From assembly GCF_900167155.1 (NCBI RefSeq), contig NZ_FUXU01000040.1:1-39207 (forward strand): a stretch of DNA of 39,207 nt. The letters are read 5' to 3'. The notes under the pieces are model-generated. The model worked only from the letters and a program-made list of their open reading frames with translations, did no database searches and was not told the DNA's origin. The position numbers and the translations under genes were made by a program. The stretch's first letter is position 1; each line of letters starts with the position of its first letter. The stretch is from Enterovibrio nigricans DSM 22720. Lineage in GTDB: Bacteria > Pseudomonadota > Gammaproteobacteria > Enterobacterales > Vibrionaceae. This document shows positions 27,607 to 36,796 of the stretch, one piece after another.

Positions 27607-27963
27607 CTATTGAATGGCGTTGAAGAAGGTAGCGCTAGGCTTATAGTCACCTTTCATCCCAATCAGTTGGCCGTTATTGTCAAATGACAAAATCAGCTCC
27701 TGTTGTTGGGCTTCTTCGTGTCCCGGTTTGAGGTACTGTACAAAGTACCAAGTATTCGGAAAGCCGGATTCGACGAGCATTGGAGGACCTAGTAAGAATT
27801 TAACCTGTTCTTTGGTCATGCCAAACTTAAGTGCCTCGACCGCGCTCTGGTCGATGTAATTTCCCTGATTAATATCTATGCGGTACACCAACTTGTCTAC
27901 CAATGAACAACCAGTCATCGTAGCAAGAACTAAGGATACAGCAGCGATGTGTTTCCAACGCAT
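27607..27963 (-). CDS. bamE: outer membrane assembly lipoprotein BamE (SmpA/OmlA)
   Basis: A small outer-membrane lipoprotein of the BAM complex that inserts beta-barrel proteins. A lipoprotein signal with lipobox ATMTGC gives a lipidated Cys19. The mature part has the family pattern VYRIDINQGNYID, then LKFGMTKEQVKFLLGPPML and WYFVQYL. The 118 residues compare with 113 in E. coli. It follows recN on the same strand after 129 bases and has its own candidate sigma-E promoter. Confidence 0.95.
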   Translation of the reverse strand: MRWKHIAAVSLVLATMTGCSLVDKLVYRIDINQGNYIDQSAVEALKFGMTKEQVKFLLGPPMLVESGFPNTWYFVQYLKPGHEEAQQQELILSFDNNGQLIGMKGDYKPSATFFNAIQ

Positions 27964-28047
27964 GGCTTCTTACTTCATTTCCAAAATAGGGGTCGATAAT
28001 AAACAAGCAATTGAAAGAAGTAAAAACCTCTTCTTGCAACTTGTCAG

Positions 28048-28075
28048 TTCGACCATGGAATTTGGCAAAAGTTTC
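28048..28075 (-). promoter_or_regulatory. candidate sigma-E promoter of bamE
   Basis: Minus-strand GAAACTT (28075-28069), a 16-base spacer and TCGAA (28052-28048) resemble the sigma-E pattern GGAACTT-N16-TCTGA/TCAAA. bamE belongs to the sigma-E regulon in E. coli. The match is imperfect, one mismatch in each element. Confidence 0.42.
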
Positions 28076-28092
28076 TTGCTATGGAGCAAAGA

Positions 28093-29760
28093 CTAAGCTG
28101 CGATGAGTAATTCTCTTGCATTTGCCAGTGTATGCTCAGTGATTTCGCTGCCACCCAGTAATCGCGCTAATTCTTGTACGCGAGCTTGATCATCCAGCGC
28201 GACCATGCTCGTAGTGGTTGAACCTTTCTCACTCGCTTTTGCCACAAACATTTGTTGGTGACCGCATCCTGCCACTTGAGGTAAGTGTGTTACGCACATG
28301 ACCTGCGTTGATGCTCCGAGTCTACGGAGAAGCTTGCCAACAATCGCAGCGGTTGGACCACTGATACCCACGTCAACTTCATCGAAAATCAAACTTGGTG
28401 TATCGACTTTCTGTGCTGTGATCACTTGTATAGCAAGCGAAATACGTGACAGCTCACCCCCTGAAGCAACGCGACCTAAAGCCTGCATTGGTTGGCCTGG
28501 ATTGGTCGATACCAGTAGTTCAATACTGTCTACTCCGAGTGGAGAAAGGTGTGTCTCCGGTTGGCTGTCCAACGCAATATGGAATTTACCGTTTTGCATA
28601 CTGAGTTCATGCATGCTAGTGGAGATAAGCTTGTCGAGTTCTTTGGCATAGCGTTTGCGGCTTTTGCTGAGTTTGTCGGCAGCTGCCATGCAGGCCTGAA
28701 GTTTGAGTTCTACGTCGGCAGAAAGCTGTTCAATGAGAGTATCGCTGTCATTAAGATTTGATAGTTCGATATTCAAAGCCTGATGCGCACTATATAACTC
28801 TTCTGGTAACACTTGATGCTTCCGGGAAAGTCGCATAATGCTGGCCATTCGGTCGTCTAAATAGTTCAAACGTGCAGGATCCATATCGAGGCGATCCATA
28901 TACGCAGTGATCTCATGTGACGTTTCCTGAACTTGAATACATGCTTCATCCAGCATTTGCTGAAGATCGTTAAACTGACTGTCCATTGAAGCGAGTTCAG
29001 CTAACTTCTGCTGCGCAAATTGAAGAAGCTGAAGGGCGTTGTTTTCTTCATCTTCACTCAATGCGACAAGCACGCTTTGGCTACAGATGGCAATGTCACC
29101 GCAGTTTGATAAGCGTTTATGCTCTACTTCGAGTTCCGGATACTCATTTTCTCCGAGCGCCAGTTCATTCAGTTCATTGACCTGATATTCAAGTAGTTGC
29201 TTTTGGGCTTCAAATGTTTCTTTGCTTTTTTCGAGTTGCTTTAGCTCATTACGCGCGGCTCGCCAGTCTTGATATCGCTGGCGCATTGTCGTCAACAGGT
29301 TTTGATGTCCTGCGTATTGGTCTAACAAGGTGAGCTGATAATCATTTTTCATCAAAAGCTGGTGAGCATGCTGACCATGGATATTGATCAAGTGCTGCCC
29401 CAGTGATTTTTGTTGAGATGCAGGAACCGGACTGCCATTGATAAAGGCGCGAGAACGGCCTTCTTTGGTGATAACGCGACGAAGAATACACTCATCCCCA
29501 TCTTCCAGTTCGTTATCTTCTAACCAGCGACGTGCTGCTGGGTTATTTTGGAGATGGAAAAGGGAAACGATTTCAGCTTTTTCCTCACCAGGACGAACCA
29601 TTGTGGCATCGGCGCGATCACCTAGACAAAGTCCTAATGCATCAATCGCGATAGATTTACCTGCACCAGTTTCACCAGTAATGGTGGTCATGCCTTTGTG
29701 GAAATCAAGTTCTAACGCTTTAACAATGGCAAAGTTTTGAATCGTAATGTGCGCCAGCAT
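28093..29760 (-). CDS. recN: DNA repair protein RecN
   Basis: An SMC-like ATPase acting in double-strand break repair. Walker [17 protein letters not shown] is at 29-44. Two coiled-coil arms (about 155-225 and 265-365) flank the middle, with signature [17 protein letters not shown] and Walker [14 protein letters not shown]. The ending [17 protein letters not shown] is typical. The 555 residues match E. coli (553). Transcription is controlled by two LexA boxes directly upstream. Confidence 0.96.
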   Translation of the reverse strand: MLAHITIQNFAIVKALELDFHKGMTTITGETGAGKSIAIDALGLCLGDRADATMVRPGEEKAEIVSLFHLQNNPAARRWLEDNELEDGDECILRRVITKEGRSRAFINGSPVPASQQKSLGQHLINIHGQHAHQLLMKNDYQLTLLDQYAGHQNLLTTMRQRYQDWRAARNELKQLEKSKETFEAQKQLLEYQVNELNELALGENEYPELEVEHKRLSNCGDIAICSQSVLVALSEDEENNALQLLQFAQQKLAELASMDSQFNDLQQMLDEACIQVQETSHEITAYMDRLDMDPARLNYLDDRMASIMRLSRKHQVLPEELYSAHQALNIELSNLNDSDTLIEQLSADVELKLQACMAAADKLSKSRKRYAKELDKLISTSMHELSMQNGKFHIALDSQPETHLSPLGVDSIELLVSTNPGQPMQALGRVASGGELSRISLAIQVITAQKVDTPSLIFDEVDVGISGPTAAIVGKLLRRLGASTQVMCVTHLPQVAGCGHQQMFVAKASEKGSTTTSMVALDDQARVQELARLLGGSEITEHTLANARELLIAA

Positions 29761-29788
29761 GAGTATGGATACCTGTTTTTATCATCAC

Positions 29789-29826
29789 CTGTTGTTATAT
29801 ACAGTATATACTGTGTTTGTATACAG
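29789..29826 (-). promoter_or_regulatory. two tandem LexA (SOS) boxes before recN
   Basis: CTGTTGTTATATACAG (29789-29804) and CTGTGTTTGTATACAG (29811-29826) both fit CTGT-N8-ACAG exactly. Their centres are 22 bases apart, two helical turns. Double boxes upstream of recN are also known in E. coli and give tight SOS repression. Confidence 0.93.
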
Positions 29827-29875
29827 TAAAGGTGCAAGGTATCGATCTGTGAGAAAATTTGTGACGGATATAACG

Positions 29876-29900
29876 AAAAGAGCAGGTGTGACCTGCTCTT
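29876..29900 (-). terminator. terminator after nadK
   Basis: AAGAGCAGGT and ACCTGCTCTT form a ten-pair stem with a three-base loop; on the minus strand TTTTCGTT follows. It separates nadK from the recN promoter. Confidence 0.83.
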
Positions 29901-29924
29901 ATTTGGCTAAAAGTTAGACGGCGG

Positions 29925-30806
29925 TCAGAATAATTTGCTAGCCCAGCCGAGTTTGGTCCGTAGCGTTTTGTAATAGCTGTAATTTTTCGGATGGATAAGC
30001 TTTAGAAGAGAAGGACTGCGATAGATATGCACTTCATCTCCCGGATTTACCGGCAGAGAAACTTGACTGTCACAACTGACTTCTAACGTGCTGCCATTGT
30101 CCGGAGATACAACCAGTTTAATGTGTCGTTTTGCATCCACAACCAAAGGGCGACTCGACAGAGTATGTGGGAACATCGGTACCAACGATATCGCATCAAG
30201 GCTTGGCGATAAAATGGGGCCACCACCGGACAAGCTATATGCGGTCGAGCCTGTTGGCGTCGATATAATGATGCCATCTGAGCGTTGAGAGAAGGCGAAG
30301 TTATCATCGATGTACACTTCAAATTCAATCATATGAGCTACTTGGCCGGGGTGAAGCACAGCCTCGTTCAGTGCCGCATTGTGACTTTTTATTTGGCCGT
30401 GACGATGGACTTCAGCTTCGAGCAAGAAGCGATGGTCTTCAACATATTCGCCCTCTAGTACATCAGAAAGGGCCTGTTCATAGGCGTCGGGATCAAGGTC
30501 CGTTAAAAAGCCGAGATTTCCCCTATTGACGCCAATCACTGAAATATCAAAACGGGAAAGTACGCGTGCAGCGCCCAGCATATTACCGTCACCACCAATC
30601 ACAATGGCGAGTTCTGCTTTGGCACCCAGAGACAAAAGGTCGTGAAAATCTTCTGCAGGAATATTGAGATAATTATCGAGGCGGTTATCGACCAGCGTTC
30701 GGTAACCCTTTGTTGTCAACCAGTTATAAAGGCTTTCATGCGTCGTGACCGCATCGGGATTTCGAGGTTTGCCTACCAAAGCAATAGTGTTGAAACGCTT
30801 TGACAT
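29925..30806 (-). CDS. nadK: NAD kinase
   Basis: Phosphorylates NAD to NADP; cytoplasmic. The ATP/NAD-binding motif [22 protein letters not shown] and [18 protein letters not shown] are the family signature. The start at 30806 ([16 protein letters not shown]) gives 293 residues against 292 in E. coli. The open frame continues to 31049 without family similarity and runs across the divergent grpE heat-shock promoter, so that extension is rejected. It is divergent from grpE. Confidence 0.96.
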   Translation of the reverse strand: MSKRFNTIALVGKPRNPDAVTTHESLYNWLTTKGYRTLVDNRLDNYLNIPAEDFHDLLSLGAKAELAIVIGGDGNMLGAARVLSRFDISVIGVNRGNLGFLTDLDPDAYEQALSDVLEGEYVEDHRFLLEAEVHRHGQIKSHNAALNEAVLHPGQVAHMIEFEVYIDDNFAFSQRSDGIIISTPTGSTAYSLSGGGPILSPSLDAISLVPMFPHTLSSRPLVVDAKRHIKLVVSPDNGSTLEVSCDSQVSLPVNPGDEVHIYRSPSLLKLIHPKNYSYYKTLRTKLGWASKLF

Positions 30807-30884
30807 CTTATTGATCCTGCACAGATTAGTCGCTTGAGTATAAGCGAATGAGAAAAACTTGTCGTGCTTTGCGGCATAACGCAC

Positions 30885-30912
30885 CTTGAAACGCGAGCAC
30901 ACATCCCCATAA
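30885..30912 (+). promoter_or_regulatory. heat-shock (sigma-32) promoter of grpE
   Basis: CTTGAAA (30885-30891), a 13-base spacer and CCCCATAA (30905-30912) match the sigma-32 consensus CTTGAAA-N11..16-CCCCATNT closely. Predicted leader is about 70 bases. Confidence 0.92.
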
Positions 30913-30989
30913 TAAGCAAAACTGTCGAGATTGATGTCCCATTGCCTCAGATTGTGGGACTCAACACAGAGTATTGTGTCGGAGAGAAC

Positions 30990-31595
30990 ATGAGCAAAGA
31001 AGAAAACAAGATCCAGGAAGAAGAAATGCTGAATGAAGCGGTAGAACAAATGGCTGATGAAAATGCCCTGGATGCAGAAGCAGATGCGATGATTAGCCGT
31101 ATTACCGAACTGGAAGCTGCGCTAGAAGAAAGCGAAGCGAAAGTGAAAGAGCAGCAAGACAGCGTTTTGCGTGCACGAGCAGATATCGAGAACATGCGTC
31201 GACGAACTGAACAGGAAATCGACAAAGCACGTAAGTTCGCGCTTGAACGTTTTGCAAATGAATTGCTGCCAGTTATCGACAACATGGAACGTGCTGTTGA
31301 GATGGCGGACAAAGAAAATGACGCAATCAAACCTATGCTTGAAGGTATTGAGCTTACGCTGAAAACCATGCAAGACACGGTTGCTAAGTTTGGTTTGAAA
31401 GAACTAAATCCACACGGCGAAGCGTTCAACCCTGAATTCCATCAAGCGATGTCTATTCAAGAAAGTGCCGATCACGCGCCGAATACCGTGATGTTCGTGA
31501 TGCAAAAAGGCTATGAGCTTAACGGCCGTGTTGTACGTCCTGCGATGGTTATGGTCTCAAAAGCGGCGGCGGGTAACGTCGACGAGCAAGCGTGA
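30990..31595 (+). CDS. grpE: nucleotide exchange factor GrpE
   Basis: Releases ADP from DnaK and acts as thermosensor of the chaperone cycle. An acidic N terminus and long helix (about 30-95, [20 protein letters not shown]) lead to [17 protein letters not shown]. The C-terminal beta domain has [16 protein letters not shown] and [24 protein letters not shown] 30990 has GGAGAG four bases upstream and gives 201 residues (E. coli 197). The longer frame to 30864 includes the promoter and is rejected. Confidence 0.96.
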   Translation: MSKEENKIQEEEMLNEAVEQMADENALDAEADAMISRITELEAALEESEAKVKEQQDSVLRARADIENMRRRTEQEIDKARKFALERFANELLPVIDNMERAVEMADKENDAIKPMLEGIELTLKTMQDTVAKFGLKELNPHGEAFNPEFHQAMSIQESADHAPNTVMFVMQKGYELNGRVVRPAMVMVSKAAAGNVDEQA

Positions 31596-31607
31596 TTTTT
31601 ACTAAAT

Positions 31608-31638
31608 AAAAAAAAACCGCATTTGCGGGTTTTTTTTC
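31608..31638 (+). terminator. terminator after grpE
   Basis: AAACCGC and GCGGGTT pair around ATTT and are followed by eight T. It isolates grpE from dnaK. Confidence 0.9.
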
Positions 31639-31715
31639 GTTTAGCCCCCTTGAAAGTGGCTTTAATGCCCTTATCTATTGAGCATCAGAAAGAAAATTAA
31701 TAATTTTTCTTGTGT

Positions 31716-31756
31716 AGGGTTGAACCCTTAACTGCGACCCCCATATAAGGGGTAAC
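31716..31756 (+). promoter_or_regulatory. heat-shock (sigma-32) promoter of dnaK
   Basis: GTTGAAC (31719-31725), a 13-base spacer and CCCCATAT (31739-31746) form a sigma-32 promoter with the same spacing as at grpE. The -35 lies in a small palindrome AGGGTTGAACCCT. The -10 lies in CCCC...GGGG (CCCCATATAAGGGG), which could fold at the mRNA 5' end. Confidence 0.8.
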
Positions 31757-31793
31757 GCAACATAGACGTAAGACGAATTTCGGAGAAAACCAA

Positions 31794-33710
31794 ATGGGTA
31801 AGATCATTGGTATCGACTTGGGTACTACCAACTCATGTGTAGCAGTACTAGACGGTGACAAGCCACGCGTAATCGAAAACGCGGAAGGCGATCGCACAAC
31901 GCCATCAATCATCGCGTACACCCAGGACGGTGAGACTCTGGTAGGTCAGCCAGCAAAACGCCAAGCTGTAACCAACCCAGAAAACACCCTGTACGCGATC
32001 AAACGACTGATCGGTCGTCGCTTCGAAGATGAAGAAGTACAGCGTGACATCGAAATCATGCCGTTCAAAATCGTAAAAGCGGACAACGGCGACGCTTGGG
32101 TAGAAGCGAAAGGCGAGAAAATGGCTGCGCCTCAGATTTCTGCCGAAGTCCTGAAGAAAATGAAGAAAACTGCGGAAGACTTCCTAGGTGAGGAAGTGAC
32201 TGGCGCGGTTATCACTGTTCCTGCGTACTTTAACGATGCACAGCGTCAAGCAACGAAAGATGCTGGCCGTATCGCAGGTCTCGAAGTTAAGCGTATCATC
32301 AACGAACCTACCGCTGCTGCTCTGGCATACGGTCTGGATAAAGAAGGCGGCGACCGTACTATCGCGGTTTACGACTTGGGTGGTGGTACTTTCGATATCT
32401 CTATCATTGAAATCGACGAAGTAGAAGGCGAGAAAACCTTCGAAGTTCTGGCAACCAACGGTGATACTCACCTGGGTGGTGAAGACTTCGATAACCGCAT
32501 GATCAACTACTTGGTAGATGAGTTCAAAAAAGACCAAGGTATCGATCTGCGTAAAGATCCACTGGCAATGCAACGTCTAAAAGAAGCAGCAGAAAAAGCG
32601 AAAATCGAGCTGTCTTCTGCACAACAAACTGACGTGAACCTGCCATACATCACTGCAGATGCAACTGGTCCTAAGCACATGAACATCAAAGTGACTCGTG
32701 CGAAGCTGGAGTCACTGGTTGAAGATCTGGTTCAACGTTCACTGGAGCCACTGAAAGTTGCTCTGGCTGACGCAGACTTGTCTGTGAATGACATCAACGA
32801 CGTAATCTTGGTTGGTGGTCAGACTCGCATGCCAATGGTTCAAGCGAAAGTTGCTGAATTCTTTGGTAAAGAAGCACGTAAAGACGTTAACCCTGATGAA
32901 GCAGTTGCAGTAGGTGCAGCGGTTCAAGGTGGTGTTCTTGCGGGTGAAGTGAAAGACGTTCTTCTGCTGGACGTAACTCCTCTGTCTCTGGGTATCGAAA
33001 CCATGGGCGGTGTGATGACCAAGCTGATTGAGAAGAACACCACTATCCCAACAAAAGCGAACCAAGTGTTCTCTACGGCTGAAGACAACCAAAGTGCGGT
33101 AACTATCCATGTTCTGCAAGGTGAGCGTAAGCAAGCTCTGCATAACAAGTCTCTGGGTCAATTTAACCTAGAAGGCATTAACGGCGCGCCACGTGGTATG
33201 CCACAAATCGAAGTAACCTTCGACTTGGATGCTGATGGTATCTTGAACGTGTCTGCAAAAGACAAGAGCACGGGTAAAGAGCAGAAGATCACTATCCAAG
33301 CATCGGGTGGTCTGAGCGACGACGAAATCGAAAAAATGGTTCAGGAAGCGGAAGCGAACAAAGAATCAGACAAGAAATTCGAAGAGTTGGTAACTGCTCG
33401 TAACCAAGCTGACCAAATGGTTCATGGTACTCGCAAGCAAGTTGAAGAAGCTGGCGATGCATTGCCTGCTGACGAAAAAGAAAAAATCGAAACGGCTATC
33501 AGTGAATTAGAAGAAGCACGTAAAGGCGAAGACAAAGACGCGATTGATGCGAAAGTCCAAGCTCTGATCGCTGCATCTCAAAAACTGATGGAAGTTGCTC
33601 AACAGCAAGCACAAGCTGCTCAAGCGCAACAAGACGCCGGTGCACAAACTAAGCAAGATGACGACGTTGTTGATGCTGAGTTTGAAGAAGTAAAAGACGA
33701 AAAAAAATAA
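31794..33710 (+). CDS. dnaK: chaperone DnaK (Hsp70)
   Basis: ATP-driven protein-folding chaperone, also controlling sigma-32. The ATPase domain starts [17 protein letters not shown], with [16 protein letters not shown] and [10 protein letters not shown]. The linker [14 protein letters not shown] is followed by the substrate domain and the helical lid. The tail [17 protein letters not shown] ends with the EEVxDxKK motif of bacterial DnaK. The 638 residues match E. coli exactly in length. Codon use is strongly biased as expected for a highly expressed gene. It has its own heat-shock promoter and is followed by dnaJ. Confidence 0.98.
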   Translation: MGKIIGIDLGTTNSCVAVLDGDKPRVIENAEGDRTTPSIIAYTQDGETLVGQPAKRQAVTNPENTLYAIKRLIGRRFEDEEVQRDIEIMPFKIVKADNGDAWVEAKGEKMAAPQISAEVLKKMKKTAEDFLGEEVTGAVITVPAYFNDAQRQATKDAGRIAGLEVKRIINEPTAAALAYGLDKEGGDRTIAVYDLGGGTFDISIIEIDEVEGEKTFEVLATNGDTHLGGEDFDNRMINYLVDEFKKDQGIDLRKDPLAMQRLKEAAEKAKIELSSAQQTDVNLPYITADATGPKHMNIKVTRAKLESLVEDLVQRSLEPLKVALADADLSVNDINDVILVGGQTRMPMVQAKVAEFFGKEARKDVNPDEAVAVGAAVQGGVLAGEVKDVLLLDVTPLSLGIETMGGVMTKLIEKNTTIPTKANQVFSTAEDNQSAVTIHVLQGERKQALHNKSLGQFNLEGINGAPRGMPQIEVTFDLDADGILNVSAKDKSTGKEQKITIQASGGLSDDEIEKMVQEAEANKESDKKFEELVTARNQADQMVHGTRKQVEEAGDALPADEKEKIETAISELEEARKGEDKDAIDAKVQALIAASQKLMEVAQQQAQAAQAQQDAGAQTKQDDDVVDAEFEEVKDEKK

Positions 33711-33730
33711 AACCAGCGAACTGACCTGAC

Positions 33731-33757
33731 GAAAGACGCCGAAAGCGGCGTTCTTTC
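33731..33757 (+). terminator. hairpin after dnaK, possible partial terminator
   Basis: GAAAGACGCC and GGCGTTCTTTC pair around a GAAAGC-type loop with one bulged T. The T content after it is modest (TTCTTTC within the stem), so it probably reduces rather than stops transcription into dnaJ. Confidence 0.55.
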
Positions 33758-33784
33758 TAAAGGAACAAGCCGATTTTATTTCGC

Positions 33785-33814
33785 ACGGGCGTAGGAGGGA
33801 TCTCCTTCGCCCGT
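33785..33814 (+). other. second long hairpin between dnaK and dnaJ
   Basis: ACGGGCG (33785-33791) pairs with CGCCCGT (33808-33814). Inside it, AGGAG pairs with CTCCT around a GGAT loop, with a single T-T mismatch between the two helices. No T run follows. It lies about 63 bases before the dnaJ start. Confidence 0.7.
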
Positions 33815-33876
33815 AGTTGTATAAAGCGAAGCAGGTTTATGTTCGCTTGGTTAATAGAACAGGTGACAAGTAAAAC

Positions 33877-35019
33877 ATGTCAAAACGTGATTTTTATGAA
33901 GTACTTGGCGTAAGCCGTGACGCGGAAGAACGCGAAATTAAAAAAGCGTACAAGCGTCTTGCGATGAAGTATCACCCGGATAGGAATCCTGGCGACGATA
34001 CTGCTGCTGAGATATTTAAAGAAGTTAAGCTGGCTTATGAGATTCTGACGGACGCTCAAAAGCGAGCAGCCTACGATCAATACGGTCATGCAGCCTTTGA
34101 ACAAGGCGGTATGGGCGGCGGTGGCGGCTTCGGTGGCGGCGGCGCGGACTTCAGCGATATCTTTGGTGACGTGTTTGGTGACATCTTTGGTGGTGGTCGC
34201 CGAGGTGGTCAGGCCCGTGCTCAGCGTGGTGCGGATCTGCGTTACAACATGGAGCTCTCACTGGAAGATGCTGTCCGTGGTGTGACCAAAGAGATCGAAG
34301 TTCCAACTTATGTTAGCTGTGATCCTTGTAGTGGCAGCGGAGCAAAACCAGGCTCTTCACCTCAGACATGTGGTACCTGTCATGGTCAAGGCCAGGTACA
34401 AATGCGTCAGGGCTTCTTTGCTGTTCAGCAAACCTGTCCAACTTGTCACGGTCGCGGAAAAATTATCAAAGACCCTTGTGACAGCTGTCATGGTCAAGGC
34501 CGTGTTCAGAAGACGAAAACCCTTAGCGTTAAAATCCCAGCAGGCGTTGATACGGGAGACCGTATTCGTTTGAGTGGAGAGGGAGAAGCTGGGGAATACG
34601 GCGCTCCAGCAGGGGATTTGTACGTTCAGGTGCACGTTCGAGATCACCACATTTTCACTCGCGACGGAAACAACCTGTACTGTGAAGTGCCTGTTAGCTT
34701 CACCATGGCTGCACTGGGCGGCGAAGTCGAAGTACCGACATTGGATGGCCGTGTAAGCCTGAAAGTACCGACCGAAACACAAACTGGCCGTATGTTCCGC
34801 ATGCGTGGTAAAGGTGTTCAGTCAGTACGTGGCGGTGGCTTGGGTGACTTGATTTGTAAGCTGGTGGTTGAAACCCCAGTTAATCTGAGCAGCAAGCAAA
34901 AAGAACTGTTGCGCGAATTTGAAGAAACATTGGGTGGGAGTGCGGCGAAAAAGCACAAACCTAAATCTGAAGGTTTCTTTGACGGCGTGAAGAAGTTCTT
35001 TGACGACCTGACCAGCTAA
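33877..35019 (+). CDS. dnaJ: co-chaperone DnaJ (Hsp40)
   Basis: Delivers substrates to DnaK and stimulates its ATPase. The J domain (1-70) has HPD at 33-35. A Gly/Phe-rich linker (about 75-110) carries [14 protein letters not shown] four-repeat zinc centre follows from about residue 148: [32 protein letters not shown]. The C-terminal substrate domains complete the protein. The 380 residues compare with 376 in E. coli. AGGTGA precedes the ATG. It is probably transcribed with dnaK, moderated by the hairpins between them. Confidence 0.97.
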   Translation: MSKRDFYEVLGVSRDAEEREIKKAYKRLAMKYHPDRNPGDDTAAEIFKEVKLAYEILTDAQKRAAYDQYGHAAFEQGGMGGGGGFGGGGADFSDIFGDVFGDIFGGGRRGGQARAQRGADLRYNMELSLEDAVRGVTKEIEVPTYVSCDPCSGSGAKPGSSPQTCGTCHGQGQVQMRQGFFAVQQTCPTCHGRGKIIKDPCDSCHGQGRVQKTKTLSVKIPAGVDTGDRIRLSGEGEAGEYGAPAGDLYVQVHVRDHHIFTRDGNNLYCEVPVSFTMAALGGEVEVPTLDGRVSLKVPTETQTGRMFRMRGKGVQSVRGGGLGDLICKLVVETPVNLSSKQKELLREFEETLGGSAAKKHKPKSEGFFDGVKKFFDDLTS

Positions 35020-35034
35020 TAAAAAAGAACAAAG

Positions 35035-35062
35035 ACAAAAACCGGCGAAAGCCGGTTTTTTT
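35035..35062. terminator. bidirectional terminator between dnaJ and the pilin gene
   Basis: AAAACCGGC-GAAA-GCCGGTTTT with further T forms a ten-pair stem with a GNRA loop at a convergent junction. Confidence 0.92.
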
Positions 35063-35489
35063 ATATCCAACAATTGGCGGGGTCGAGGGTGGTCGTCCCT
35101 TTTATATTTGTCTGTGTAGAGGCAGCATTTATCCGCATCGTGTGGCACTTGTCATCATTGTTTTGATAGGAAGTGCTTTTAGGTGTCGCTGACAATATAT
35201 ATGCGTTATTACCAGCGCCTGTATTGTCGATAGCAAAGTTGTACTGGTCAGAAAGTTCGCAAAAGCTGCAATTTACCAGACCTGGGTATGATCCATTGGC
35301 TGTGTACTCTGATTCTGCCCATATTTGCAACTGGTAGAGGTCTGTCTGAGCCCGCCGCCTTTCAGACTCAATCAAGAATTCGCTGACAGCGGGCACAGCG
35401 ATACTCGCAACTGCGCCAATGATCGCAATTGCAATCAACAATTCGATCAACGTCATACCTCTTTGAAACTTCATATCCACCGGTGTCAT
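35061..35489 (-). CDS. type IV pilin, PilE-like minor pilin
   Basis: A type IV pilus subunit processed by prepilin peptidase PilD. The leader ends MKFQRG and the mature N terminus MTLIELLIAIAIIGAVASIAV is the hydrophobic pilin helix with the essential Glu5. The C-terminal domain is Cys-rich (NCSFCEL, DDKCHTM, PANCWI), and a terminal Cys pair fits the pilin D-loop. The ATG at 35474 (six-residue leader) is an equally good start, since the upstream one adds only MTPVD. It is convergent with dnaJ and divergent from fimT. Minor rather than major pilin is inferred from the cluster. Confidence 0.87.
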   Translation of the reverse strand: MTPVDMKFQRGMTLIELLIAIAIIGAVASIAVPAVSEFLIESERRRAQTDLYQLQIWAESEYTANGSYPGLVNCSFCELSDQYNFAIDNTGAGNNAYILSATPKSTSYQNNDDKCHTMRINAASTQTNIKGTTTLDPANCWI

Positions 35490-35595
35490 AAAATGTTCAC
35501 GCTATACGAGAAAGCAGAAAGACCAAATAGCTAGGTTACGGGGAAATGATACTATTTCGCTGCGGCATTTAACCCTTTACCGGACGCCTTAATCT

Positions 35596-36129
35596 ATGAT
35601 TTGGAAGCCATTCCGCGGATTTAGCTTAATAGAGATGCTGACTACATTAGTGGTATTGGCAACGGTCACAGCAATTGCAGTACCCAGTTTTATGCAGTCT
35701 CAGAAAAAGGCCACTGTTGAGCATGCGGCTATTACTCTTTTCTCCATGTTAGAGCTGGCACAAAGCGAGTCACTCAAGCAGCAAAGAACGCTTTATGTGC
35801 ACTACATCCCTGTGGGTGAAGAAACTGATGGCTGTATTGTGGTTACCGCTAACTCCGATCATGAAACGTCAACCTGCAATGAAGACAACGGGTTGCCGAA
35901 ATACGACTTACCTCTAGCGGGGGACATCGTTATTACATCGCCCCTAGCGGTAACTGCTACGAAATTGTTTTATTTTTCTCATGTCACTGGATTCCCCTCG
36001 GGTAACAAAACCCTGACCTTAGATGTAAAGAAAGACCCAATCGGCAATTCCGGTGTTTTGGTTCGTCGCTATGTAGGGTTGAAAGGATGTACCAGCACAG
36101 GGATTGATGGTTGGGAGCCGTGTACATAA
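35596..36129 (+). CDS. fimT: FimT/GspH-type minor pilin
   Basis: Minor pilin or pseudopilin initiating type IV pilus assembly; FimT proteins can also bind DNA in natural transformation. The prepilin site is FRG-FSLIEMLTTLVVLATVTAIAVPSF with Glu5 present. After the helix comes KATVEHAAITLFSMLELAQSES, typical of GspH/FimT, then a soluble domain with several Cys ending in GWEPCT. The length of 177 residues is normal. Its stop overlaps the next start (TAATG), giving the first gene of a four-gene operon. Confidence 0.87.
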   Translation: MIWKPFRGFSLIEMLTTLVVLATVTAIAVPSFMQSQKKATVEHAAITLFSMLELAQSESLKQQRTLYVHYIPVGEETDGCIVVTANSDHETSTCNEDNGLPKYDLPLAGDIVITSPLAVTATKLFYFSHVTGFPSGNKTLTLDVKKDPIGNSGVLVRRYVGLKGCTSTGIDGWEPCT

Positions 36130-36794
36130 TGATTAGACGTAATTGTCAACGTGGCTTTACTCTCGTCGAGTTGATGCTAGGCATGACTGTGAGCCTTGTT
36201 GTTCTTGCATCCGCGCTCGCTCTTTTCTCGGTTTCAGCCAGTGTTGGTGGAGACCACCTAAAAAAAAGCTATTTGCGATCTCAGCTAAACCTGATGACGA
36301 CCACCATCAGTGATGAAATCACAAGAGCTGGCTATTGTTTCGATTGTGATTCTTCCAACATCTTTATTCGAACCGATGGTTTAGGAGAGCGCTCTGCCAT
36401 TTTGATCGATGACAGTGCCACATTGACCTCCGGCGATTGTATTCTTTTTGCTTATAACCACGATAATCGCAACAAACCCGTTGCTCCGTTAGATAAAGAT
36501 GATGCAAAAGGCTTTCGTCTTGGCACTGATCCGAATAATAAAAGCGTCATCGAAGTCTATGAAAACTGGAACGACATTGCTAATTGGTCGTGTGATAGCT
36601 CGCATTGGCGAGACATGACCTATGACCGGCTGGTAATTACTACGTTGGCCTTTGAAAGACAAAGCCTTGCAGTCATCGGTAGTGGTAACAAGTCACAATC
36701 CGTACAAGTAACGATCGGCGCCGAGTTGCGGACAGACACGTCTATTAAAGACGAAGTGTCTGTCACCGTTAATATTCCCAATGTGGATGGTTGA
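36129..36794 (+). CDS. pilW: PilW-type minor pilin
   Basis: A minor pilin of the tip or initiation complex. Leader MIRRNCQRG precedes FTLVELMLGMTVSLVVLASALALFSV (Glu5 present), and PilW-type residues follow (LRSQLNLMTTTISDEITRAGYC). The ATG at 36129 overlaps the fimT stop and gives 221 residues; the frame upstream to 36111 lies within fimT. Its TGA is followed two bases later by the next ATG. Confidence 0.83.
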   Translation: MIRRNCQRGFTLVELMLGMTVSLVVLASALALFSVSASVGGDHLKKSYLRSQLNLMTTTISDEITRAGYCFDCDSSNIFIRTDGLGERSAILIDDSATLTSGDCILFAYNHDNRNKPVAPLDKDDAKGFRLGTDPNNKSVIEVYENWNDIANWSCDSSHWRDMTYDRLVITTLAFERQSLAVIGSGNKSQSVQVTIGAELRTDTSIKDEVSVTVNIPNVDG

Positions 36795-36796
36795 CC

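Noticed and set aside
30864..30989. N-terminal extension of grpE
   Set aside because: It contains the heat-shock promoter; ATG 30990 has GGAGAG and gives family length.
30807..31049. N-terminal extension of nadK
   Set aside because: No family similarity, and it crosses the grpE sigma-32 promoter and coding start.
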